A stretch of DNA of 64,000 nucleotides from Halarcobacter anaerophilus (GTDB taxonomy: Bacteria; Campylobacterota; Campylobacteria; Campylobacterales; Arcobacteraceae), in contig NZ_CP041070.1 of assembly GCF_006459125.1 (NCBI RefSeq), positions 2,232,001 to 2,296,000 of the forward strand. Direction: 5' to 3'. The translations under genes were made by a program, and so were the position numbers. Positions 8,817-18,019 of this stretch are shown here, in pieces (within the stretch, counting starts at the first letter, position 1; every line of letters begins with the position of its first letter). The notes under the pieces were generated by a model. The model ran no database searches, was not told the DNA's origin, and saw only the letters and a program-made list of their open reading frames with translations.

Positions 8817-9862
8817 GACTTATAAAACTACTGTTTTTTTTAACTCTTTCAAGCTCTTTGTTATTTGCAAAAATCGAATTTTACGACCAGACAAATACTA
8901 AAATTATTTTAAAAAATGAAGCTAAAAAGGTAGTAAGTATTCCTATTCCTTTGGCTTCACTTAGTATTAGCATTGATAAAGATATTTCAAGACTAAGTTC
9001 AATTAACCCAGTAGCAAAAGAGGCAATAAAAAACGGAATTTTAGGAAAAATTTTTCCAAAGAGTTTAAATCTTTCTACAAAAGGAGTAGGAGAAAACTTT
9101 ATCCCAAATATTGAAGAACTTTTAAAATTAGATCCCGATTTGATTTTCCAATGGGCACACTTCGGTCAAAACTCAATAGAACCACTAAAAAATGCAGGTT
9201 TAAATGTTGCTCTTTTAAAATACGGCAAAGAGGAGTCAATTGAAGAATGGTTTAAAATATTAGGAAAAGCTTACGGCAAAGAAAAAAGAGTTAAAGAGAT
9301 TTTAAACTATAGACAAAGCGTAAAAAACAGATTAAAAAAGCTAACAAAAAATTTAAAAAACAGACCCAGAATTTTATACTTTTTAAGAGTAAATCAAAGC
9401 TTAAGAGTAGCAGGAGAAGACTCTTTTAACGATTACAGTATAAACTTAAGCGGAGGAGAAAATATAAAAAACTTTAAAAGCTTTAAAGAGGTGGGTATAG
9501 AAGAGATTTTAAAATATAATCCCGAAATAATACTTCTAAATAATTTTGAATCAAACTTAAGTTTAAATAAGATCTACGACAATCCTCTTCTTAGTCTTAC
9601 AAATGCCGCAAAAAACAAAAGAGTCTATAAAGTTCCTCTTGGAGGTGCAAGATGGGATCCACCGGGGCAAGAATCTCCTTTGATGTGGCTTTGGCTTTTT
9701 AAACTTTTACATCCTAAAACAGCAGATTTTGATTTTAAGCAAGAGATGAAAAAAGCCTACAGACTGCTTTATAATTATGATTTAAAAGAAGAGGAGATAA
9801 AAACTATTTTGCACTTTAATATAAATAAAAACAGTAAATATTATAAGGATTTAATTCAATGA
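8813..9862 (+). CDS. Periplasmic substrate-binding protein, class III (FhuD/BtuF type)
   Basis: A 349-aa protein with a cleavable signal peptide (LIKLLFFLTLSSSLLFAKIEF). Family hallmarks: an N-terminal half ending in FIPNIEELLKLDPDLIFQW and a C-terminal half with IEEILKYNPEIILLNN, NAAKNKRVYKVPLGG and WDPPGQESPLMWLWLFKLLHP. Such proteins carry siderophores, heme or cobalamin to a FecCD-type permease. The gene overlaps its neighbours by 4 bp on both sides, so it belongs to the permease and ATPase at 9859 and 10871. Confidence 0.92.
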   Translation: MRLIKLLFFLTLSSSLLFAKIEFYDQTNTKIILKNEAKKVVSIPIPLASLSISIDKDISRLSSINPVAKEAIKNGILGKIFPKSLNLSTKGVGENFIPNIEELLKLDPDLIFQWAHFGQNSIEPLKNAGLNVALLKYGKEESIEEWFKILGKAYGKEKRVKEILNYRQSVKNRLKKLTKNLKNRPRILYFLRVNQSLRVAGEDSFNDYSINLSGGENIKNFKSFKEVGIEEILKYNPEIILLNNFESNLSLNKIYDNPLLSLTNAAKNKRVYKVPLGGARWDPPGQESPLMWLWLFKLLHPKTADFDFKQEMKKAYRLLYNYDLKEEEIKTILHFNINKNSKYYKDLIQ

Positions 9863-10878
9863 AAATTATACAAAAATATCAAAATATTATTCTAATATTT
9901 TTTCTTTTATTCCTTTTTTTCTACTCCTTGAAAGTAGGAAGAATACAAATAGATATAAAAACTATTTTTTCTATACTTCTAAATAACTTTACAGATTTTA
10001 AATCAAACTATCAAGAGTTGGAAGAAAAAATAGTAGAACTCGTAAGACTTCCAAGAGTCTTAATGGCACTTGTTATAGGAGCAGGTTTAGCTGTAGCAGG
10101 AGCCTCTTTACAAAGTATATTTAGAAATCCTTTGGCAGGTCCCGAAATCTTAGGAGTATCTTCAGGGGCAGCTTTTGGAGGTTCTTTGGCTATTTTACTC
10201 TTTGACAAAGCCATTATGATAATTTCTCTTGCTTTTATTTTTGGCTTTTTATCTATTTTATTAATCTCTTTTTTAAGTAGGATAAACGGACAAAATCCTG
10301 TTTTAATGGTTGTATTATCAGGAGTCGTTATTGGCGCTTTATTTTCGGCTTTAACTTCGCTTCTAACTTTTATTGCAGATCCTGAGGATAAACTTCCTGC
10401 TATAGTTTATTGGCTTTTAGGAAGTTTAGCAGGAGCCGATTTTAATAAACTTTTAATAGTTTCAATTCCGACTATCTTTGGAATAATATTAATCTATCTT
10501 TTAAGATATAGGTTAAATCTTCTATCTTTGGGAGAAGAGGAAGCGAAATCTTTGGGAATAGATATAGAAAAAACCAAATGGCTGATTTTGGCTACTATTA
10601 CTCTAATAATCTCTTCTTGTGTGGCTATTTGCGGAATAATCGGCTGGGTCGGACTTATAATTCCTCATTTTGCAAGAATGTTAGTAGGAGCAAATCATAA
10701 AAGATTAATTCCCGTATCTATTTTTATAGGTTCTTCGTATTTACTTATTATTGACAATTTTGCAAGAACATTAGGACAAAGCGAAATTCCTTTAAGTATT
10801 TTAACGGCAATAATAGGAGCCCCTATATTTATCTACCTTTTAAGAAAAATGCAAAACAAAGGATGGAACAATGCTTAA
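9859..10878 (+). CDS. FecCD-family ABC transporter permease
   Basis: A 339-aa inner-membrane protein with about nine to ten membrane helices. FecCD signatures are present: RLPRVLMALVIGAGLAVAGA near 66-85, the FRNPLAGPEILGVSSGAAFG motif near 91-110, and GIIGWVGLIIPHFARMLVG near 262-280. It forms the channel for the binding protein encoded immediately upstream and overlaps the ATPase gene by 8 bp. Confidence 0.95.
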   Translation: MKIIQKYQNIILIFFLLFLFFYSLKVGRIQIDIKTIFSILLNNFTDFKSNYQELEEKIVELVRLPRVLMALVIGAGLAVAGASLQSIFRNPLAGPEILGVSSGAAFGGSLAILLFDKAIMIISLAFIFGFLSILLISFLSRINGQNPVLMVVLSGVVIGALFSALTSLLTFIADPEDKLPAIVYWLLGSLAGADFNKLLIVSIPTIFGIILIYLLRYRLNLLSLGEEEAKSLGIDIEKTKWLILATITLIISSCVAICGIIGWVGLIIPHFARMLVGANHKRLIPVSIFIGSSYLLIIDNFARTLGQSEIPLSILTAIIGAPIFIYLLRKMQNKGWNNA

Positions 10879-11605
10879 AATAGAAAATGCAACACTAAAA
10901 AGAGCTAAAAAAACAATCTTTGAAAACTACTCCTTTGAAATACATAAAGGTGATATAGTAGCAATTTTAGGTCCCAACGGAAGAGGTAAAACCACACTTT
11001 TAAAAGCTATTTTAAATCTTTTGCCTTTAGATAAAGGAGAGATTAAAAATAATGCACAAATTGCTTATGTACCCCAAAGTTCCCAATTAATATTTGATTT
11101 TACGGTTTTAGACGTAATCTTAATGGGAAGAGCCAAACATCTAAAACTTTTTTCAAACCCTTCAAAAAAAGATTATAATTTAGCCTATGAAGTTTTGGAG
11201 TTATTGGAGATCAAAGAGTTTGCCAATAGAAACTTCAGTGAACTTTCAGGCGGGGAGAAGCAACTTGTTTTAATTGCAAGAGCAATAGCTTCCCAGTGTG
11301 ATTTTTTGATACTTGATGAACCGGCTTCCGCTTTAGATTTTTCAAATCAAAAAAAAGTTTTAAATCAACTGAAACTTTTAAATTCTGAGAAGAAAATTAC
11401 AATACTTTACACCACCCACTATCCTCAACACGCTTTTTATCTTTCAAATAAAGTCTTACTAATGTTTAAAGATAATTATCTTTTTGATACAACGGAAAAA
11501 CTTATGACAAATGAGACTTTATCGCAACTTTATGGTATTGATATAAAAAAAGTCTGTTTTGAAGAAAAAGGAGAAAATATTCAAAGCGTAATTCCTATTT
11601 TTTGA
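10871..11605 (+). CDS. ABC transporter ATP-binding protein (FepC/BtuD type)
   Basis: A 244-aa ATPase. Walker A is GPNGRGKTT (about 35-43; the R between the glycines is unusual but leaves the P-loop intact). The Q-loop is YVPQSS, the signature LSGGEKQ, Walker B FLILDEP with the D-loop SALD, and the switch His is in TTHYPQHAFYLS. It energises the permease at 9859. Last gene of the AraC-linked operon; the next 100 bp hold the promoter of the following locus. Confidence 0.95.
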   Translation: MLKIENATLKRAKKTIFENYSFEIHKGDIVAILGPNGRGKTTLLKAILNLLPLDKGEIKNNAQIAYVPQSSQLIFDFTVLDVILMGRAKHLKLFSNPSKKDYNLAYEVLELLEIKEFANRNFSELSGGEKQLVLIARAIASQCDFLILDEPASALDFSNQKKVLNQLKLLNSEKKITILYTTHYPQHAFYLSNKVLLMFKDNYLFDTTEKLMTNETLSQLYGIDIKKVCFEEKGENIQSVIPIF

Positions 11606-11625
11606 TAAAAAGCAGTAATTTTAAT

Positions 11626-11696
11626 AATAGTTATTTAAATAACTATTTAAGCTACTGTTTATTGATTTTCATATACCATTTTAATAATTACTATCA
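11626..11696 (+). promoter_or_regulatory. Palindrome plus Fur-box-like site upstream of the tetrapyrrole methylase gene
   Basis: A perfect 22-bp palindrome spans 11626-11647 (arms AATAGTTATTT / AAATAACTATT). It is followed by a Fur-like 15-mer at 11682-11696: its complement TGATAGTAATTATTA matches the 7-1-7 consensus at 12 of 14 defined positions. The same two elements, in the same order and at similar spacing, recur before the receptor at 12613. Iron repression is likely; the palindrome may bind a second regulator, perhaps the MarR protein encoded at 17462. Confidence 0.65.
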
Positions 11697-11707
11697 AAAG
11701 GATAAAT

Positions 11708-12460
11708 ATGGAAAAAAATAGTACAAAAGATACATCTTCAAAAAAAGGTGAACTGCTTATCGTAAGCACGGGAGCCGGCGATTTGGATAATATGACCCTT
11801 AAAGCATATAAAGCTATAAAAAACGCTGATATTGTTTTCACAATGAAAGGAGAAGCGGGTAAATATAAAGAACTTATCGGCGAAAAACCTGTATATACAG
11901 CAGGGCATACCCTTTTTATGGAAGAAGGTGACACCAAAATGAGTGAAGATGAAACAAAAAAATTAGAAAATGAAGTAAGAAAGACTATAAGAGAAGCCTA
12001 CGATGAGGGAAAAAAAATTGTTATATTAGAAAACGGTGATACAACGGTTTACGGTCCTCAAATGGGGTATATGAAAGAGTTTAAAGATTTAAATCCGAAA
12101 ATAATTCCGGGAATTTCAAGTTTTAACGCAGCAAATGCAGCTTTACAAAATTCAATTATAGGCGGAACAAAAGATGAAAGCGGCGTTACCTTAACAGTTG
12201 GAAGAGCAGAAAATAAATTAATAGATAAACTATCACAAGCAGGGTCAACAATGGTATTTTTTATGAATAGAGAGTTTGACGGTTTTATAGAACATTTACT
12301 CACCCTTTATCCAAAAGATATGCCAATCGCCGTTGTAAGTGATGCCGGTTTTAAAGAAGAAGAAAAAGTTGTTATAGCAACACTAGAAACAATCAAAGAT
12401 AAAATCGGCGATAATCTACCTTTTTACAAACTTATTTATGTGGGTAATTTCCTTAAATAA
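11708..12460 (+). CDS. Tetrapyrrole-methylase-family protein (CbiF/CobM-like)
   Basis: A 250-aa SAM-dependent tetrapyrrole methylase family member. Seen: LLIVSTGAGDLDNMTLKAYK (SAM site, about 17-36), ENGDTTVYGPQMGYM (about 107-121), the strongly conserved IIPGISSFNAANAAL (about 133-147) and VTLTVGRAENKL. The PGISSF motif is closest to precorrin-4 methyltransferases (CbiF/CobM). No other cobalamin-synthesis gene is nearby. The gene lies in an iron/heme-type uptake locus with its own Fur-like box. It may modify an imported tetrapyrrole, but this is inference. RBS AAAGGATAA precedes the ATG. Confidence 0.8.
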   Translation: MEKNSTKDTSSKKGELLIVSTGAGDLDNMTLKAYKAIKNADIVFTMKGEAGKYKELIGEKPVYTAGHTLFMEEGDTKMSEDETKKLENEVRKTIREAYDEGKKIVILENGDTTVYGPQMGYMKEFKDLNPKIIPGISSFNAANAALQNSIIGGTKDESGVTLTVGRAENKLIDKLSQAGSTMVFFMNREFDGFIEHLLTLYPKDMPIAVVSDAGFKEEEKVVIATLETIKDKIGDNLPFYKLIYVGNFLK

Positions 12461-12509
12461 AAAATAAAACTTCTTAGAAAACAGATACTAAAAATCCTAA
12501 AAACAAATC

Positions 12510-12597
12510 AGCTTAAATAGTTATTCAAATAACTATTTAAGCTATAATTTATCTAAACTGCTGTACATTTTCATATCAATTTTAATAATTACTATCA
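12510..12597 (+). promoter_or_regulatory. 34-bp palindrome plus Fur-box-like site upstream of the 12613 receptor
   Basis: A near-perfect 34-bp palindrome spans 12510-12543 (arms begin AGCTTAAATAGTTATT and end AATAACTATTTAAGCT, differing only at the centre). A 15-mer at 12583-12597 is identical to the Fur-like site at 11682-11696. About 90 bp here are a diverged copy of the promoter upstream of 11708, so the two promoters probably share control. Confidence 0.65.
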
Positions 12598-12612
12598 TAA
12601 AAGGATTAAGAA

Positions 12613-14580
12613 ATGAATCTTAAAAAGCGAAGTCTATTTTTACTTACTGTTGCTTCAAGTACAATGTATGCACAAAACGATGCAGATAAAAATGTTCAAA
12701 AATTGGTTCCTCTAACCGTAGTGGAACAACAAGAAAAATCTTTAGATTTAATAGATGCTAAAAGATCAAATCCAAGAAACTTAAGTGAACTATTACGGCA
12801 TGACACTTCTTTAGATATTGCAGGAGGAAGTCCAAATGCAAAAAGATTTTACCTAAGAGGAATAAGTGAAGCTTTAACAAATATCACTATTGACGGAGCA
12901 AAACTTAGCAAAGATTTACATCAGCACAGAGGTGGATTAAGTAATATTGATACGGATTTGCTTAAATCAGTAAGTGTAAATCCAGGCGTAGCAACAGCAG
13001 ATTCTGGTCCAGGAAACCTTGGAGGTAGCGTAAAATTAGAGACTGTCGATGCACAAGACCTCTTAGAAGACGGGAAAAATATAGGCGCTTTTATAAAAAG
13101 CGGTTTTAGCAGTATTGACGACTCTTATAAAAACAGTTTGGCACTTTACGGGAAATATCAACATTTAGGAATTTTGTTTTACGGAAGTAAAGGTGACGGA
13201 GATGATTATAAAACAGGAAACGGAAGAACAGTTGAAGGCTCATCCGAAGAAGTTGACAACTATTTGGCAAAAATTTCTCTACTTAATTTAAAAAATCATG
13301 ATTTGAGAATAAGTACGGAAAAAAATACTCAGGAAGGATTATATCAAGCAGGCGGTCCGGGAAGTGATATGGGATATTTTGATCCAAATGGAACAAATGA
13401 ATTAGAGAGACAAAGAATTGAAAGAAAAACTACTATTTTAAACCATAAATACAATCCTCTAAATCCCTATATAAATACAAATTTTAAACTTTATAAAAAC
13501 GATACAACTCTTAGTTATTTAGAAAGGGATAGTTCAGCAGATATAGAAACCGAAGGTAAAGGTGGAGATATTAGAAATAGTTTTGAACTTGATAATAATC
13601 TTTTTTTAAACAAATTAACTCTTGGTGCAGATTATGAAGAAGAGGAAGGGATAAGCGATACTGGAAGAATTAAATATAAAAACAAAGGTTTATTTGTACA
13701 AAATAGAATGGCTTTTGAAAAAATCAACCTATCTTTTGGGGCAAGATACGATGATTTTGAAAATGATTTAATCTATAAAAAAGCAAGTGATGAAAACAGT
13801 TCTTTTAATATCAATGCCGATTACTCTTTAACCGATAACTTAGTACTTTTTGCAGGATATGGAGAGAGTGTAAGCGGAGCAAATACTATTCCTGTAGGCT
13901 GGCTTAGCAATTTATCTCCTAATCTTACTTTTAACGGTTCTTCTACAAAAGATTTAGATCCTCAAAAAGCTAAAAAAATTGAACTAGGTGCTACTTGGCA
14001 AAGCTTTAATGTTTTTTCAAATAATGATAATTTAGGTCTAAAACTTACACTCTTTAAAACAGATATTATGGATCCGATAATAGTTGGAACAGGAGGTCAA
14101 ATGGGAGCACCCATCAGTGATATTATAAATGACGATGATATCCAATCAAAAGGTTTTGAAATAAGCGGTGACTATAAAATTGAAAATTTCAAATTATCTC
14201 TTAGATATTCTCATGTTGATGTAGAACAAGACGGCAAAACTTTTATAGGAACAACAAAAAGATTAGCAGGGAGTTACGGGGATAAATTAATTACGGACTT
14301 TAGATACTTTCCAAGTGATAATTTAATGCTTGGTTACACAATTACGGGAGTTTTTGAAAATGATGATGCACCGGATAACGTAAATAATAAAGCAGGATAT
14401 GCAGTACATGATATTTCAGCCTCTTTTACTCCAAGGGAGTATAAAAATCTTACTTTTTCTCTAGCTGTTAACAATTTGTTCGATAAAGAGTATGTTGCAC
14501 AAACCTCACTTACAAGCGGCGGCATAGCTGTAGCAGAACCCGGAAGAGACGTAAGAGTAAGCTTAAAATATAGTTTTTAA
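12613..14580 (+). CDS. TonB-dependent receptor, heme/hemoglobin-receptor-like
   Basis: A 655-aa outer-membrane receptor with signal peptide (to about YAQNDA), TonB box LVPLTVVEQQ (about 31-40) and plug domain with RFYLRGISEALTNITIDGAK and GNLGGSVKLET. The barrel ends in SLKYSF. IDGAK followed by HQHRGG resembles the TonB-hemin/hemoglobin receptor group, but the ligand is unproven. The receptor at 18094 is a paralogue with aligned motifs (SLDGARQGKNMFQHRG; KDAQDF). It is preceded by a Fur-like box and followed 37 bp later by a complete ABC import set. Confidence 0.9.
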   Translation: MNLKKRSLFLLTVASSTMYAQNDADKNVQKLVPLTVVEQQEKSLDLIDAKRSNPRNLSELLRHDTSLDIAGGSPNAKRFYLRGISEALTNITIDGAKLSKDLHQHRGGLSNIDTDLLKSVSVNPGVATADSGPGNLGGSVKLETVDAQDLLEDGKNIGAFIKSGFSSIDDSYKNSLALYGKYQHLGILFYGSKGDGDDYKTGNGRTVEGSSEEVDNYLAKISLLNLKNHDLRISTEKNTQEGLYQAGGPGSDMGYFDPNGTNELERQRIERKTTILNHKYNPLNPYINTNFKLYKNDTTLSYLERDSSADIETEGKGGDIRNSFELDNNLFLNKLTLGADYEEEEGISDTGRIKYKNKGLFVQNRMAFEKINLSFGARYDDFENDLIYKKASDENSSFNINADYSLTDNLVLFAGYGESVSGANTIPVGWLSNLSPNLTFNGSSTKDLDPQKAKKIELGATWQSFNVFSNNDNLGLKLTLFKTDIMDPIIVGTGGQMGAPISDIINDDDIQSKGFEISGDYKIENFKLSLRYSHVDVEQDGKTFIGTTKRLAGSYGDKLITDFRYFPSDNLMLGYTITGVFENDDAPDNVNNKAGYAVHDISASFTPREYKNLTFSLAVNNLFDKEYVAQTSLTSGGIAVAEPGRDVRVSLKYSF

Positions 14581-14617
14581 ACTTAAATAAAAAAATATAA
14601 AACAAGGAGTTGAAAAT

Positions 14618-15688
14618 ATGAAAAATATAAAATTACTAATACTATTTTTTATATTAAATAGTTTTGCTTTTTCAAATGAGATAAAAATAAAAGATGTTCT
14701 AAACAGAGAAATTACGATAAATAAACCCGTAAAAAAGATAATTGCTTTAGGTACAAGTTTAAGTTATGTAACATATCTAAATGCAAAAGATACTGTTTTA
14801 GGTATAGAATCTATTGAATTAAAAGATATAAAAAAAAGAACTTATACTTATGTAAATAGAAATTGGGCAAAAAATATACCTATAGTAGGTCAAGGAGGAA
14901 GAGCAAAACGCCCTAACCTTGAAGCTATAAAAGTCTTAAATCCTGATGTTATTTTTACAATAACTCAAGATAAAAAAGAGGCAGATTTGCTCTCTTCCCA
15001 ACTAAATATTCCGGTAATTGTTGTAGGATACGGCTTAAACCAAATTGATTTTGAGCATATTTATAAATCTTTTGAAATCATGGGAAAAGTTTTAAACAAA
15101 GAAACAAGAGCACAAGAGTTAGTTAGTTATATAAAAGATCTGCAAAAACAGTTTAAAAAAATAGAAAATCCTAAAAATGCCTATATTGGAGCAGTTGCAT
15201 ATAAAGGTTTACAAGGAATTACAAGCACCCAAGCTGATTTTATGCCTTTTAAACTGGCAAATATTTCAAATATTGCCAAAGATATTCAAAAAACAGGTCA
15301 TCTTTTTGTAAATAAAGAGTATCTTCTTTTAAAAAATCCTCCTATTATATTTTTAGATTATGCAGGCTGGCAGTTAGTCAAAACAGAGTTTGACAAAGAC
15401 AAAGAGTATTTTAAAAAACTTAAAGCTTTAAAAAATCAAACATATATTACTCTTCCCAATACTTTTTATTATGTAAACCTAGATCAAATGCTGGCAAACA
15501 GTTTTTTTATAGCTAAACAGATTTATCCTGAAATATATAAAGATTTGGATCCTGTAAAAAAAGCAGATGAAATTTTTACTCATTTTGTAGGAGAACCTTT
15601 ATATAAAATGATAAAAGAGGACACAGGAGGTTTCCAAAAAGTAAAACTTGAAAATAACCAACTTCAAACAGAGAGTATAAAGCTATGA
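14618..15688 (+). CDS. Periplasmic substrate-binding protein, class III
   Basis: A 356-aa protein with signal peptide (LLILFFILNSFAFSNEI). Family features: ITINKPVKKIIALGTSLSYVTYL near the start, RPNLEAIKVLNPDVIFTI (about 102-119), ILRNPPIIFLDYAGWQ-like sequence about 240-253, and the C-terminal LKALKNQTYITLPN. It should deliver an iron complex or tetrapyrrole to the permease at 15685, whose gene it overlaps by 4 bp. AAGGAG precedes the ATG. Confidence 0.92.
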   Translation: MKNIKLLILFFILNSFAFSNEIKIKDVLNREITINKPVKKIIALGTSLSYVTYLNAKDTVLGIESIELKDIKKRTYTYVNRNWAKNIPIVGQGGRAKRPNLEAIKVLNPDVIFTITQDKKEADLLSSQLNIPVIVVGYGLNQIDFEHIYKSFEIMGKVLNKETRAQELVSYIKDLQKQFKKIENPKNAYIGAVAYKGLQGITSTQADFMPFKLANISNIAKDIQKTGHLFVNKEYLLLKNPPIIFLDYAGWQLVKTEFDKDKEYFKKLKALKNQTYITLPNTFYYVNLDQMLANSFFIAKQIYPEIYKDLDPVKKADEIFTHFVGEPLYKMIKEDTGGFQKVKLENNQLQTESIKL

Positions 15689-16698
15689 TATCACAAAAGA
15701 GTTTTTGGTTTTTTCTTTCTATTTTTGCCTTTTTAATTTTTGCTTTAACTCTAAAATTGGGCTATGTGGAGATGAGTTTTAAACAGAGTTTCAATGCACT
15801 ATTTTTTAATTCCCAAAACAGTAATCTAACATATTTAATCTGGGAACTTAGAATTCCAAGAATGTTATCGGCTTTTTGCGTAGGTGCAGTTTTAGCCCTC
15901 TCAGGGGCAATCTTACAAAGTGTTCTAAAAAATCCCCTAGCCTCGCCTTTTACCTTAGGACTTTCTCAAGGTGCGGCTTTTGGAGCCTCTTTTAGTATTA
16001 TTATTTTAGGCTCTGCAACTTTTAGTATAGCAGGTGAAAATATCAGCTTTATTGTTATTGGAGCCTTTGTAGGAGCATTAATCTCTTCTTTGTTTGTTTT
16101 AATCTTTTCTACAATTAAAAAGATAAATTCCCAAGGTCTTATTTTAGCAGGAGTTGCTATTGCCGCATTTTTTAATGCGGCAACAATGTTGCTTCAATAT
16201 TTTTCAAACGATGATCAATTAGCAGCAGCAATTTTTTGGACTTTTGGAGATTTAAGCAAAGGGAAATGGACAGAAATTATTTTCGTATCTTCTTTCTGGC
16301 TTATTGGGATGTTTTTTGTTATCTTAAGAGGCTGGGATTTTAACACTATTGTTTGGGGGGATAATCATGCAAAAAGTCTGGGAGTAAAAGTTTTTACCCT
16401 TAGAATTTATGCTCTTTTGTTTTCCTCTTTACTTGCGGCAATTGCAACTGCATTTTACGGAATCATAGGTTTTGTAGGTTTAATTGCTCCTCATATTATA
16501 AAACTTCTTTTTGAAAATCCCAAACATCATTTTTTGTTTTTTTCATCATCAATCTTAGGAGGAGTTTTTCTTATGGGAGCGGATTTACTTGCAAAATTAG
16601 TTTTATCTCCAATTACTATACCTGTAGGAATTTTAACCGCTTTTGCAGGAGTTCCCCTATTTTTATTTATTCTTATTAAAAGGTCGTTACGTGATTAA
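15685..16698 (+). CDS. FecCD-family ABC transporter permease
   Basis: A 337-aa polytopic membrane protein. Signatures: ELRIPRMLSAFCVGAVLALSG (about 53-73), LKNPLASPFTLGLSQGAAFGASF (about 81-103), and YGIIGFVGLIAPHIIKLLF near 258-276. It overlaps the binding-protein gene upstream and the ATPase gene downstream, so the three are one transporter. Confidence 0.95.
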   Translation: MISQKSFWFFLSIFAFLIFALTLKLGYVEMSFKQSFNALFFNSQNSNLTYLIWELRIPRMLSAFCVGAVLALSGAILQSVLKNPLASPFTLGLSQGAAFGASFSIIILGSATFSIAGENISFIVIGAFVGALISSLFVLIFSTIKKINSQGLILAGVAIAAFFNAATMLLQYFSNDDQLAAAIFWTFGDLSKGKWTEIIFVSSFWLIGMFFVILRGWDFNTIVWGDNHAKSLGVKVFTLRIYALLFSSLLAAIATAFYGIIGFVGLIAPHIIKLLFENPKHHFLFFSSSILGGVFLMGADLLAKLVLSPITIPVGILTAFAGVPLFLFILIKRSLRD

Positions 16699-17437
16699 AA
16701 CAGAAAATTTAAACTATTTTTTAAAAAACAGACAAATCTTAAAAGATATAAGTCTAAACTCTGTAAACGGTGATATTACTGCAATAATTGGACCAAACGG
16801 AGCGGGGAAAAGTACTTTTTTAAAACTTCTTAGAAAATTCATAACCCAAACTTCAGGAGAGATTCTAATAGCTAAAAAAAGAGTAGAACAATATAACAAT
16901 AAAGAGTTGGCAAAACTCATTTCATATCTTCCACAAACAACAAAAGCCGTTCCATGCAGTGTTGAAGATTGCATCTTATTAGGAAGAAAACCTCATATGA
17001 GATTTTTCCCGAAAAAAGAGGATTATATAAAATGTGAAGATATAATAAAAGAGCTTCATTTAAACGATTTTAAAAAGAAAAACGTCCTAAATTTAAGTGG
17101 AGGAGAATTCCAAAAAGTATTAATTGCAAGATCTTTAGTACAAGAAGGAGATATCCTTTTTTTGGATGAACCCATAAACCACTTAGATATAAAAAATCAG
17201 CTTGAAATTATGGATATAACAAAAAAAATGACCAAACAAAGAGTTCTTACGACTTTTGTAGTTTTACATGATTTAAATCTTGCTTTTAAATATGCAAATA
17301 AAATCTTGCTTCTAAAAAACGGCGAAAAGGTTTTTTACGGAGAAAAAGAGCAATTAAAAGAAGATACACTTTCAACTGCCTATGAAGTAGAGCTTAACTT
17401 AATAGATTTTAAAGGAGAAAAAAAAGTAATTTATTAG
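16691..17437 (+). CDS. ABC transporter ATP-binding protein (FepC type)
   Basis: ATPase of the second import set. Walker A GPNGAGKSTF, Q-loop YLPQTT, signature LSGGEFQ, Walker B ILFLDEP followed by INHLD, switch His in VVLHDLN. I start it at GTG 16691 (MIKTENLNYF), because an AAAAGG lies about 7 nt upstream and the extra 16 residues of the longer frame (from 16643) read through permease sequence without resembling an ATPase. This gives 248 aa. It overlaps the permease stop by 8 bp. Confidence 0.93.
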   Translation: MIKTENLNYFLKNRQILKDISLNSVNGDITAIIGPNGAGKSTFLKLLRKFITQTSGEILIAKKRVEQYNNKELAKLISYLPQTTKAVPCSVEDCILLGRKPHMRFFPKKEDYIKCEDIIKELHLNDFKKKNVLNLSGGEFQKVLIARSLVQEGDILFLDEPINHLDIKNQLEIMDITKKMTKQRVLTTFVVLHDLNLAFKYANKILLLKNGEKVFYGEKEQLKEDTLSTAYEVELNLIDFKGEKKVIY

Positions 17438-17461
17438 ATATTTTATTGTATTATATTTTTT

Positions 17462-17938
17462 ATGGATAAAAAAAGAGATGACGACAAAGCATGTTTAGGT
17501 TTTTTAATTGCCAGAGTTCATTCGAAGCTGCGACAAAGATTAAATCAAAAGCTTCGTAAATATGAAATTACTATTGAGCAAAGACAAATAATCTTAAAAC
17601 TATTTACTTACGGGGCTATGTCTCAAAGAGAATTATGCGAAAAAACGCTTACTGAACCCTCAAACCTTACCATGACTTTAAAAAGAATGGAACAAAAAGG
17701 TTATATCCGTAAAATCAAACATCCAAAAGATAAAAGAGCCCTGCTTATTGAAGCTACGCCTAAAGCTTTTAAACTAAAAGAAGAACTTGCACAAGTGGGT
17801 CAAAACAATATAGAACAACTCTTAGAGGGTGTAGAACAAGAAAAAATAGATACTACTTTTGAAGTACTTCAAGAAATATATAAAAAAGCTTTGGAAGAAG
17901 ATATTAATAACTCACTAAAGATTGAAGCGCTAATATAA
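17462..17938 (+). CDS. MarR-family transcriptional regulator
   Basis: A 158-aa winged-helix regulator. Seen: dimerisation helices at both ends, recognition region MSQRELCEKTLTEPSNLTMTLKRMEQKGYI (about 55-84) and wing IRKIKHPKDKRALLIEATPKAF. It starts 24 bp after the ATPase stop. MarR proteins bind short palindromes and usually respond to small molecules. Candidate targets are the paired TGCAACT-A-AGTTGCA repeats just downstream (18022-18074) and the AT-rich palindromes at 11626 and 12510; which of these it binds is unknown. Confidence 0.92.
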   Translation: MDKKRDDDKACLGFLIARVHSKLRQRLNQKLRKYEITIEQRQIILKLFTYGAMSQRELCEKTLTEPSNLTMTLKRMEQKGYIRKIKHPKDKRALLIEATPKAFKLKEELAQVGQNNIEQLLEGVEQEKIDTTFEVLQEIYKKALEEDINNSLKIEALI

Positions 17939-17985
17939 TTACTTAAATACTTTTGTTTTAGAAAGACTTTTTCCACACTATAAAT

Positions 17986-18000
17986 TGATAAAGATTATTA
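17986..18000. promoter_or_regulatory. Fur-box-like site upstream of the 18094 receptor
   Basis: TGATAAAGATTATTA matches the 7-1-7 Fur consensus (TGATAATNATTATCA) at 12 of 14 defined positions. It lies about 40 bp upstream of the -10 of the receptor promoter. Together with the two sites before 11708 and 12613, it supports iron control of this locus. Confidence 0.6.
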
Positions 18001-18019
18001 TAATAAATACCTATTTTAA

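Noticed and set aside
16643-16690. Longer N-terminus of the second ATPase
   Set aside because: These 16 codons lie within the permease coding sequence and do not resemble an ATPase; GTG 16691 has a better site.
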